From positions 25,771,222 through 25,835,221 of the forward strand of contig OZ022514.1 in NCBI GenBank assembly GCA_963989385.1: a DNA stretch of 64,000 bases, given 5' to 3'. Positions within the stretch are counted from its first letter, which is position 1; every line of letters starts with the position of its first letter. A model generated the notes under the pieces. It was given only the letters and a program-made list of their open reading frames with translations. It did no database searches and was not told where the DNA came from. Both the position numbers and the translations under genes were made by a program. Source of the DNA: Ctena decussata (lineage: Eukaryota > Mollusca > Bivalvia > Lucinida > Lucinidae). Positions 23,606 through 33,600 of this stretch are shown here, piece after piece.

Positions 23606-26116
23606 GCTAATTGCCCTCATAAACCTGTAGTCAGGACGCTCAAGCCGAAAAAATACGACTTTAATGCCCCGGCGATTCGAAAGGAAATTTTTACCAAATT
23701 TGATAAGCACAACCTTTGTGCTTTATGATAGGGTATGATGTGGTCACTGAAATAGGATCCCGTGCTTTTAATTAGCTCTTTTTTACCCCTACCCCTTTAA
23801 TCCTTAATTTGCTCCAAATGAAAACGCTGTAATGCTGTCCATTTAGAGGTGAACTAAAGTTTTCTGATTAATTCATGAAATGAATGGTATTTGTATGCAG
23901 ACTATCAGGTTCTGTAATAATTTACAAAGTGTATGCTTAAAATATTAAGAAAAGCGGTGTATACTCATATTTACACAAGGATAATTCATCCTATCAACTG
24001 TTGGTGTTTGAAAGTACTAAATTTCATTTCAAATCGCTATCTTCCAGATTCTCATCAAAATGCGCATAGAATTACAAGGCAACTGACTCGCAAAATATCC
24101 AATGATAATGACACTGCACTCTGTACTTCATAAAACATTTCTCTTTGGAGTCTAACCACCACCATGGATCCCGTTTTCCTCACACGTTCGTTTCTTTAAA
24201 AGATGTACAATTTGAACATTTGTCCGTGTTGTGCAGTTTTAACAAGAAATCAGCTCTACCACTTCTGGGTCTACGAAGAATTCGAACAACTTACGCATTC
24301 ACATTAACAAATTCTTTGATCACTGGCGTTTGTCTGTTACAGATCGATCGTAACATACGTTACTTAATATAATTTTGTTAAAAATAATAATGAATGAAGA
24401 GGATTCAGAAGATATATAAAGATGTACAGTACAAAAAAGGATCATATTTGTTTTACTGCATTAGAGTATAGTTACTATAATTTGTAAACAAAAGTTTCGA
24501 AAAGCTTTTCATGGCAAATATTACAAATTACATATGTTACTCATGAAACGAAATGAAATAATATTTCAGCTTTAAATCATTTCGTCGTTCAAATATGCTT
24601 TTGATAATAGTGTTTTTAAACTCTGCATTTTTCCCTTGTCTTAAAAGCTAATTCAGTACTTTTACAAAATGGAGTTGTATACATGTAATTGGTATTTAGC
24701 GTTTAAATGAAGTATTTTGACTGCATCTGTACGTATGTTAAGTTGGATTGGCACTGATGTAAATGATGGAAGTATAAAAATTGAAAAAGACAATGTACTA
24801 ACGAGTCTTTGCACTTACTAACAGGCGGAAAAATGAACGGCATTCAAAGTTATTTTCAAACAATAACCAAACGTCATGGTTTGAAGAGTAATTACAACGT
24901 AAACTACTTTGATATCAAACAAGCTATCAAGTAATATGCATATGGTAGATATTAGCAGAGTTGTGGTATCACTGTTTCCTCAAGTATATGGTTAAAACCA
25001 TTGTGGAGAGCGTTATTTTGCAAGTTCGTACGTCACTCCAGAGAATAAAACTCGTTTACATCTTGACTACTTCAATTTGTTTCTTGCTATTTTGTTACAG
25101 TGTATTTATTAAATATGCATGCAGACCCAAGTTTACGTATATGAGATGTAGAAAACGGTACATAGAAAAATGTAAATAAAATTACCCAGAGAAGGCCACA
25201 ATTACAAAACATCGCCCACCCGAGACACTGAAAGAAGATGGGAAACACGTATACGACAAATCGGAACAGTACATCTTTGGTAACAGACACACCATCCCAA
25301 CACACAGGAACTGTACATGAGTAAGCATAAAAACAATGTAAAATACATTCAAACATTTAATATATCTATTTTACATATCTTCTAGTTTAAACCCAAGAAA
25401 AAAAAAGAAAAAAAAGAAAGCACAGAGGACAGCTATACAGGCGACCACATGGCAAAAAGCCCAACCAACGGGGTTCGCATGTAGAAGTTTTCATATTTGT
25501 ATCACAATAATCTAATACATGATCTACCAGGGGCTTAAACTAACTTTATGCGCGCAACCTCACACTTCCTTTCGATGCAGCTCCAATAATACGTAGGGAT
25601 TTAGCCAAAAACATGGATGTTTTTAGATATTTGAATACGCAACGAAAAATGAACTTTCAAACGGCTCAGTCAACAATCATCACATGTATACTACGTATCT
25701 ACAGAAGAAATAAAAGCATCAGCACAGAATTCAGTATCCGAATAAATAAGTAAAATGAAAGATTCTTACTAAACATCTAGTATTATCACTAATTGTAAAA
25801 GCTTGCCTATCGTAGTCTTAACTGCTTGAAACATTTCGAATCAGTGTGTGCTGCACTGGCTATACCATGTGAATACTTATCTAAGAAATCTAACAATATG
25901 TTGGAAAACTTCGATATATGAAAAATAGATAGCCATAGGTGCTACAGCCATTGATTATATTTAAGGTAGTGGCTGCACATGCCACCATGAAAGTAAATAA
26001 ATGAAAAAAAAAAAAAAAAAAAAAAAAAAACGAGATTGTTAGCGGTTTTTAACATTCATCTGTTTGGCATGCATCTGAATGGACGTTATGCGTTATACTG
26101 CGTTACATAATTGTAA
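23606..26116. other. Intergenic DNA, no gene recognised
   Basis: It contains short ORFs without family resemblance. One at 24961-25179 has a single hydrophobic stretch but no supporting context. An A-run of 27 nt lies at 26004-26030, close to the retrotransposon edge. Confidence 0.5.
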
Positions 26117-27301
26117 TGTCATAGATGCTACTTTCATGTTACGTGCATAGTATTTCGGCTTTTAGCAGGACTCGTTTCTGCTGAATAGCCTTCCGCATGA
26201 GAATCATGCACATCCTTTGAAAACGAAAGTAGCAAAACAATAAACAAGTTGTACCAATCGTTTTTACCCTTTTAACCTAAGGTATGAGAGAAAACTTACG
26301 GTTGGTTCTTTAAATTTAACCATGCATGTTTTGCACGATTAACCTCTCTACGTCACTGCACGTTTTTTTCACTTGCCCGGGAATATCATTCCTTACTTTG
26401 ACAGCGAAGGTGACAGGTCTTACGCCTGTCACTGAAGCATTATTTATATTAAAAAACCTTCATGGTTAATTCTTCCTATAGATATAACCAGGTATGTTTT
26501 GCTATATTTAATGTATTTATTGAAATATATCCCGGTATTCTCAATTTGCAAATTCTTATTCTGTATTTATTGAAATTCTCAGTCCGTGAGTAATAGCCAT
26601 TGTGTTTGCAGTCAACCATTTACATTTTCATCCAAGTAAATAGTTAAATTACACACATACAGTGCTCGATGACTAGAGTGTAGTTTATTGCCCAAACGTG
26701 TGGGGAGTTCCATATCTTTGTAGAATTCCTCTCTGTGTCTTGTGAGTCTTTGTCTCATTTTCATAGTCATCCTTCATTTGGCTCGGGGTGCCATAGTGCC
26801 ATATATAGCCTGCTGTAGAAGTTCTAGGTATTGGGACAGTTAGGTTGGAGCAAAGAGTGCGGACCCGGACAGGACTGCTCCTTAGGCGCAGTCTGGTCAG
26901 GACCTGCACTGTTTGCCATTCCATTTGGATATTTGCAGTGTTGTAGTTTGAAGCAGGTTCTTTGCTTTAAGTACAGTTGAGGCGATTGTTTTGTCCCAAT
27001 TTTTAGAATGGTTTATGGTAAATCCCCAATTCATCTGAGACTTGTCATGGTAGTTGTATTAGTGTTTTATTGCATATTTGGAAGTCCTAATTGCTACTGT
27101 ATTTGAATGTTTAATATGGTGCTGTTATGCATATAACAGTACAACTGGTATTGTCCGTATCGTACATGTCCTGTATATAGTGTATTGTTTACTGTATTTG
27201 TTATGTTGTAGGCACCCTTCATTGTAAATATACATAAATAATCTTCAACTACATTCGGGTTTTATCATTAATGTGAACCAGATGCTCTCACCCCTGTAAC
27301 A
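26117..27301 (+). repeat. 5' LTR
   Basis: It runs from TGTCATAGATGC to CCCCTGTAACA. Near 26855-26915 it contains an imperfect hairpin, AGGACTGCTCC...GCGCAGTCTGGTC followed by CTGCACTGTTTGCC. The same block occurs in unrelated dispersed hairpins of this window. Confidence 0.95.
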
Positions 27302-27318
27302 CTGGCGCTCCAACGAGG
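27302..27318 (+). other. Primer-binding site
   Basis: Directly after the LTR, TGGCGCTCCAACGAGG begins with the TGG that pairs with a tRNA CCA end. I cannot name the tRNA from sequence alone. Confidence 0.7.
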
Positions 27319-28928
27319 TTTGATTGATATGATCCAAGGGTGTCTGGCCACTATTTTACTACTACTTCATTGATGGAGCTCCTTATATATGTGTATTAGC
27401 TGATGGATGTGCTTCGTGAATAGTTACATTTATTGTGCTTAATTTGCATATATTTAGTGTAAAAATGGCCATCGTTTTCTAAACAGCAAGCTTGCAAATT
27501 TTTTTTCCGTGTCATATCAGTAAATATTTGTGCACATATCTGCACATATTAATATTTCGTATTTCATTTTCCGTGAAATGAAAATATAGACACTGGTTTG
27601 AACCAGTGGTTCCAGTATCGATTCTTCAAGAGTCAAAATATTATTTTTGTGACATTCGCGTAGCGTTAGACTTCTTGCCTGTGATATTTATTTTTGACAT
27701 TTTATATTATCTGTTTTGTGTGTTTATATCATATTATATAGTGTGAAAACCTGACCAGGTACTGTTTGTATTTGTGTGGATCAGAACAACTTATTCACGC
27801 ACATACATACATTTATTGTGTAGATGCATCACAATATCTAATAGTGTTCTAATATTTTGTGTTCATATTGTCTTACACATTTTGTCAAACATTTGACACA
27901 TTGTGACAGACAATGTATATATAGTGAAACTGTGCTCTGATTTAGTTATTATTATAGTGTGGTATTAGCATTAGTTAAATAGTTAGCTGTGAATTGCAAT
28001 ATTAAAGAAAATGGTAAATTATTCCGTCCACAAATATTTCCCGGATTCACCATCTTTCCTCTATTAGATCACTGTTCCTTCACATACTAACAGTAACCTT
28101 CAGTTTTCAGAATGTATGCAGAAGAATGGATGTGATCTTCAACAGAATTTTAATTTAGTGTCATTAGTATCAGATTTTCTGGTATTAATTATTATTTATC
28201 ATTTGCAGGTACAATATCTTATAGTCAGTGTTTGTTTTCTATGATCTACGCCATGAATCCAGAGATCACAAAAACAGTGTAAGAAGTTCAGTAAGGTAGG
28301 AATATTTACTCTGAATTTTCTTAAAGTGTATTTATTTTGTGACTTCCTTTCAGTATCCAAGGTTACATTGTACATGGTATAGTTGCAACTGCAATATTGT
28401 TACATAGTTGCAGATGATACGCTTTATGCCAGTTCGTATGTTTGTAACTGCAGTTTGGACATCAACTAGTATATTTGCAACTGCATTGTTGAAGTGATAC
28501 ACTTCATACTAGTTCATTACGTCTACAACTGCATTTTGAGATCAGGATACACTTGATACCAGTTTGGTATATCTACAACTATGTTTTTGTGGTCATGATA
28601 CACTTCATACTAGTTTGAAATATTTGCAACTGCTTTTTTGTGGTCTTGATACACTTGATGCCTTTTTGATCTTTATACACTGTATACCAGTTCAATATTT
28701 TTGCAACTGCATTTTTGTGGTCAGTATATCTGCAGCTGCAATTTTATAGTTAATATATCTACAATAACATTAGTGCTTAAACTTGCTTGTAGGTACTATT
28801 TTGTGGTGAATATACTTACAACTGCAGTTTTGATATTCTTCTATTTACATCTGCAGTTTTGATGTTTCTGACTGTAACTGTTATTTGATAGTGTACCTGA
28901 ATTTGACTTTGTGATTTTTTTTCTTGTG
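27319..28928 (+). other. Long untranslated leader of the retrotransposon
   Basis: About 1.6 kb without coding sense before the accessory ORF. From about 28380 to 28880 it consists of degenerate ~50 bp tandem units with the core TTGCAACTGCATTTTTG and GATACACTTSATACYAGTT, roughly eight to nine units. Confidence 0.7.
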
Positions 28929-29670
28929 ATGAGCCAAAGTAAACTTAGAAAATACATAGATAGGCCCTTACATTTAAATGGAAGATTAAGGAGTAAACCT
29001 ATTATAGTATCTGACAGTAGAGGATTTAGTTTAAAGCAACATTTAAATTTAATTCAACAGTTTCAAGAAAACATAATCATTGAATGTAGAGCAGGTGCTC
29101 GCTTTCAAGATTACTTTCACTGGCTTAGGAGTAATTTATATAGACTTGTTAACAATTTTGGAAAATATTGTTCTTTATGTATTTCTAGGCACTTGTGATT
29201 TGACAATTAAGAAAGGCAAATTTACAGAATTAAGACATACAAATGACAATTCAGCTATTGCTTATACAAAGTTTTAGATAGAAAGATACCTTTCATTTGT
29301 GAAAAATTTCCTTTCAGTTACCCTTGTCTTCCTTGAAATCCCCCCATATTCCATTGAAGCATGGAATAAAGCAAAGGGACATAGGGATCCGAAAATTTTT
29401 GGTTCACAGGATTTTGTTCGTTTAGAAAGAATAGCTCTTGTGAATGAATATATTCGCTAGATTAATGATAGATCTTCGGAAAATAGAAATTCACTCCTTT
29501 CGTCTCCAAGATTTAAATTGGACTTGATAAAATTCAGAAAAGAAAAAGGTGGAAAGCAAAGAAAATCTTTTAATTTTTTTAACTACAAAGATGGTATTCA
29601 TCCAGCTTGTTTGTTAGCAAGGTCTTGGGTGAAACGTATAGTTGCACAAATTTTAACAGATTGTTCATAA
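28929..29670 (+). pseudogene. SGNH/GDSL-hydrolase-like accessory ORF, broken
   Basis: The ORF starts MSQSKLRKY and would encode about 247 residues upstream of gag. Four blocks occur in the order expected of SGNH hydrolases: VSDSRG near residue 25 (Ser nucleophile block), CRAGARFQD (Gly block), LGTCDLT (the GxND-like block, with Cys for Asn) and YKDGIHP near the C-terminus (Asp-x-x-His block). It is broken by a one-base frameshift near 29160-29168 and two in-frame TAG codons (29275 and 29458). Esterase domains of this fold are known in ORF1 of CR1/L2-type LINEs. Finding one ahead of gag in a Ty3/Gypsy element is unusual to my knowledge. Function is inferred from motifs only. Confidence 0.6.
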
Positions 29671-30000
29671 CTTATTTGCCTTGTTGAGGATTTAGAGGTG
29701 CTAGTGGAGAGTCGGGAAGGATTGACCTAATCACTTGTAATCCAGTACCGGGTTATTTCCAATGCTTTGCTTGTGAGTTGTGACTTTCTGTTGTGCTGTG
29801 TCCACACCTTGTTGATACAGAAGTTGGTGATATTTTTCTTTTCATGGTGAAAATAAAATAGTGATTTATCCTGTGTTTTCTAGTTTATTTGGTTTGTGAA
29901 TAAGCCCCAATTCACTTATCAAAATATATTATAACACTATTTGTGTGTTATATTTTGAAGTGTTTTCATTTGAAAGTAAATTTATTTCAATACTTTCAAA

Positions 30001-31281
30001 ATGGCAGAAGGAGGAGATACTAAAGATAACTTTGAAGAAATAATTAAAAAGGTCAATGAAAATCCTGAGTATAAGGTAGTAAGAATGAAGGAATATGAAA
30101 GTTTGCTGGCAATAGCTTCCCATAGGACCAGCACCCCTAAACCTACTCAGGAAACACCAGTTGTAAGGCCCAAAGTTTCTTAACCCCTGCCCACTGGTGT
30201 TCAGCAGTCCAAGGTCTCTTTTGCTAACCCTGCAATATCACCAGTACCTAGTAGACTGCAATTTTTATTAAATCAACAGCTAGATGCTTCCAAACAGCTA
30301 AATACATCTTATGTGCCCCAACCATTTACTTACCCAAAGTTGCCTTTCTTCAGTGGTTCGGAAGAACCACAGAAGGGAGAAACTTCTTATGAAGTTTGGA
30401 GCTTTGAGGTGAAATGCCTACAAAGACAGAGCCTGCAAAACCCTGCTTATTTGCCTGAACACATGCTCTTACAGTCTATACGTAATAGTCTGAAGGGTGT
30501 GGCAAGAGCCATGCTTGTCTCTTTGGGAGAGCAAGCTACAGATGGGTTTTATGGAAACGTCAGCACTTCTGAAACCCTTATTCAGTCCTTCTATAATGAT
30601 TATCAGAAGGACACTGAATCAATCGTCACTTATGGCTCACGTTTAGAGCAAACCCTGTCAAGGGCAATTCGCAGCAAAAGACGCAATGGTTCGCAGTAAA
30701 TTTTGGACTGGGTTAGAGTCAAGAATTAAAAAATTCTACCCGTCACCTTTATGACTCTGTTAAAGATTTTCAAGTTCTTTTTCGAGAAATCCGAAAAGTT
30801 GGGCAGGAAGAAGTTTCTAGTTCCAGACCCCCTACCAAAACAAAAGTTGCTCAACAACAGAGCAGTCAAGCATCTTCGGATGAGACCAACTCTCAGTTGT
30901 TGAAGCAAATGACTGAGCCTATGTCTCGCATGAAAACTCTGGAACAGAAGCTTGAGTCCCAGCAACAGTCATTTCAGTCATCCTCAACATATTTTAACCC
31001 TTTTCTCTTATAGTCACACAGACTACAATCCACGTGGTAGGGGAAGGGGGTATCAAAGAAGTTCATGGCGTGGTAACTCTGGTAAAGGTTATCAGAATTA
31101 TAATAATAATAACCGCGGCAATTTCCAAAATCGTGGAAACAACTCCAATTTTCAAAATAGAAACAATCAAAATCAAAATAACATTGGTAATTCCTCATCA
31201 ACTGGCAATCGGGGTGGAGCTTACGGCCGTAGCTCCGACTCCGGTGGTCAGTCTGGTGGGAAACAGCATTTAAACTCTTAA
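30001..31281 (+). pseudogene. gag, degenerate
   Basis: The start MAEGGDTKDN has an ATG in good context (AAAATGGC). The first part reads as a capsid-like domain with PKLPFFSG and, later, KFWTGLESRI, the pattern of Ty3/Gypsy capsid. A coiled-coil-prone stretch (LLKQMTEPMSRMKTLEQKLE) follows. The C-terminus is an RGG/Asn/Gln-rich tail (PRGRGRGYQRSSWRG, then Asn-rich) in place of a CCHC knuckle. Damage: an in-frame TAA at 30181, a frameshift near 30665 and a second one near 31000 that returns to the original frame. Gag ends at TAA 31279-31281, inside the frameshift signal. Confidence 0.8.
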
Positions 31282-31312
31282 CTTCCTCTGTTGAGGGGCA
31301 AACAGAGGAAGT
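31269..31312 (+). promoter_or_regulatory. -1 programmed ribosomal frameshift signal, gag to pol
   Basis: The slippery heptamer T TTA AAC (31269-31275) is correctly phased in the gag frame. The gag stop TAA follows two codons later. After a 5-nt spacer comes a perfect 12-bp stem, ACTTCCTCTGTT (31281-31292) with AACAGAGGAAGT (31301-31312), and an 8-nt loop. Slipping back one base enters the long open pol frame. This matches the standard -1 frameshift layout in every element. Confidence 0.88.
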
Positions 31313-32392
31313 CAGTACAAAGTCTGAAGAAAGCCCAAGTTTAAATAAAGCTAATTTGATGAACCGTATGGTTGGCTCAGCCAACGAAGGAAAAATACAG
31401 ATTTTAGGTGTCAACACTACTGGTTTGATTGATTCAGGCTCCATGATTTCGTCAATTTCGGAAAGTTTTTATAAGTCATTAAAGCCAGTACCAGAGTTAC
31501 GAAACATTTCGGAATTCGGATTATCCGTTATAAGTGCCGGTGGAACTAAGTTGCCATACAAAGGCTATATCGAATCCGATATTTCAGTGCCCAGTTTAGG
31601 AAATAATTCGATTACTGTTCCCTTGCTTGTTGTTTCCGACAATGAGTACAACCAAACAGTTCCAGCCATTATCGGTACAAACATAATTCGATTGTTTAAG
31701 CAGGATAATTCTTCATCAGATATGCCTGTTGAATGGCAAACAGCATTTGCCAGCATATGCGATGATGGTATTCCTGTGAAAACAACTTCGAATTATAGCA
31801 TACGTGTTGGGCCAGGCGAAATAAAAACATTACATGGCATAGTTAGGAATACTAACAATATTGACACTGCTGTCACTGAACATGTAAATGGTTCACTTTC
31901 GGGCAATTTAACAATTTGTCCAAGGGTTGTTTCATTGAAAGGCCCCGGTACGACTATAAGGGTTCCTGTTAGAGTGTGTAACATGTCGGCCAAAGTTATA
32001 GATATTCCCCCCCCCCCCCGATCTATACTTTGCAGTTTAACTATTGTCAATGTTGTTCACTCAATGACTCTTGATCTTTCACAGAAAAAAGGAAAGTCTT
32101 CAACAACAGATATTGAGGACTTGGGTGTTCAGATAGATAAGGAAAACTTGTCATCTGACCAGCTTTCTCAAGCTAAACAAGTCCTTAATAATTGGTCTGG
32201 CATATTTTCTTCCAGTCCAACCGACCTTGGTAGAACAGATCTCGTACAGCATGAATTTTGTATCGACTTCCGTAAACTAAATAGTTGTGCTGTAAGGGAC
32301 GCTTATACTCTTCCTCGTATCGATGATAAAATCGATACATTGATAGGTTTAAAAAATACTTTTCAAAGCTAGATCTTCGTAGTGGATACTGG
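31272..32392 (+). pseudogene. pol, N-terminal part: protease and start of RT
   Basis: In the -1 frame relative to gag, pol opens with a linker, then a retroviral-type aspartyl protease: LIDSGSMIS holds the catalytic Asp and IIGTNII is the flap-side ILG-like motif. A linker leads to GRTDLVQHE, which jumps directly to FCIDFRKLN. Family members have roughly 60 residues between these motifs, so part of RT is deleted. A one-base frameshift near 32350 precedes the next RT motif (KLDLRSGYW). The sequence then stops at the LINE insertion. Confidence 0.85.
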
Positions 32393-33600
32393 CTATTCTA
32401 TTCTATTCTATCCCATAACCTTACTAGGTCGTTGGGGCACCACAGCTGACTTCAAATCAATCCCTTTCCACCTTGTCCTGTCTTCAGCTGCCCTAGTTGA
32501 GCTGGAAAAATCCATTCCAGTCCACTCCTTGATATTGTCTTCCCACCTCTTCTTCTGTCTACCTCTTCTTCTTTTTTCCTTTCACTGTGCCCTGAAGAAT
32601 TGTCTTTGCTAAACCAGAAGACCTTGAGACATGGCCAAACCACCTTAGTTTCCGTTTCTTAACCAGCGTCAGGAGTTCATCATTTTCTCCAATGGCTGCT
32701 TGGATCTTCCTGCGAACCTCCTCATTGGTTATATGGTCCTTGTACGAAATGTTCAGTAACCTTCGATAGCATCTCATCTCAAAGGCCTGTGTTCTTTTCT
32801 CTAACTCTGCTGTCAAGGTCCATGATTCACAGGCATACAGAAATATGGAAATGACAAGGGAGCGCATAAGTGTCACCTTTGATCCAAGAGATATGTTGTT
32901 ATCTCTCCAAATTGGTTTCAGCTTGGCAAGAGCTGAAGTGGCTTGTGCTATCCTTGAGAGAACCTCCTGTTTTGAGCCATCATCTGAGACAACTACTCCA
33001 AGGTATTTGAAGCTGCTTACAGTACCCAGCTTCTCCCCCTTTACCTTGATCTCCCTCTGGATGCCATCTGCGCTGTTTGTCATCAGTTTGGTCTTCTCAG
33101 CACTGATCTCCATCTTATACCTTGTGCAGGTCTGGTCGAGACTTTCAACTAGAGCTTCTAGTGCCTGCTCTTCCTCAGCAAGAGCGTCTATGTCATCGGC
33201 AAACCGCAGGTTGGTAACATTTCTGCCTCCTATGCTAACCTTTCCGTCATGTTCTTTCAGAGCATCAGACACGATCCGTTCGAGAAAAATGTTGAAGAGG
33301 GTGGGTGACAGAAGACATCCTTGTCTTACTCCAACTGTTGTTCTGAACCATTCTCCTGTGCTGCCATTTATCAGGACTGCACTTGAAGCCTTGTCATATA
33401 GCTGCTGAATGGTGCGAACTAGGTTTGCATTGATATTGCACTTCCTCATGGTGGCCCATAAGGCTGCATGCCATACCCTGTCAAAGGCTTTTTTGAAATC
33501 AATGAAGACATGGTACAGATTCTGCTGATGTTGGAAATACTTTTCACACAGGATTCTAAGGTTGAAGATCTGTTCTGTGGTGCTCCTTCCTGCTCGGAAG
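32393..33600 (-). mobile_element. 5'-truncated non-LTR retrotransposon inserted in pol
   Basis: On the minus strand it encodes the RT of a LINE: FRAGRSTTEQ, DFKKAFDRVWH, GVRQGCLLSPTLF, the catalytic FADDI, FKYLG, and a C-terminal LRWFGHVSR region. Family coding resumes after a one-base frameshift near 32560 and ends at a stop at 32408-32410. The (AATAG)3 tail follows at once, so there is almost no 3' UTR. The 5' end is cut just before FRAGR. The Gypsy codons TGG (W) and CAA (Q) directly abut the two ends; no target duplication is visible. The clade is not assigned. Confidence 0.9.

Noticed and set aside
24961..25179. Plus-strand ORF with one hydrophobic segment, possibly a signal-anchor exon
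   Set aside because: A single hydrophobic stretch in AT-rich DNA is common by chance; there is no donor of good quality and no downstream coding exon.
25087..25356. Minus-strand hydrophobic ORF considered as the missing opsin TM6-TM7 exon
   Set aside because: It lacks a WxPY-type TM6 motif, a TM7 lysine and an NPxxY-type motif.
30952..31444. Minus-strand ORFs of up to 156 codons across the gag-pol junction
   Set aside because: They are antisense to gag/pol coding sequence and arise from its base composition.
32845..33408. 187-codon plus-strand ORF
   Set aside because: It is the antisense shadow of the inserted LINE reverse transcriptase.
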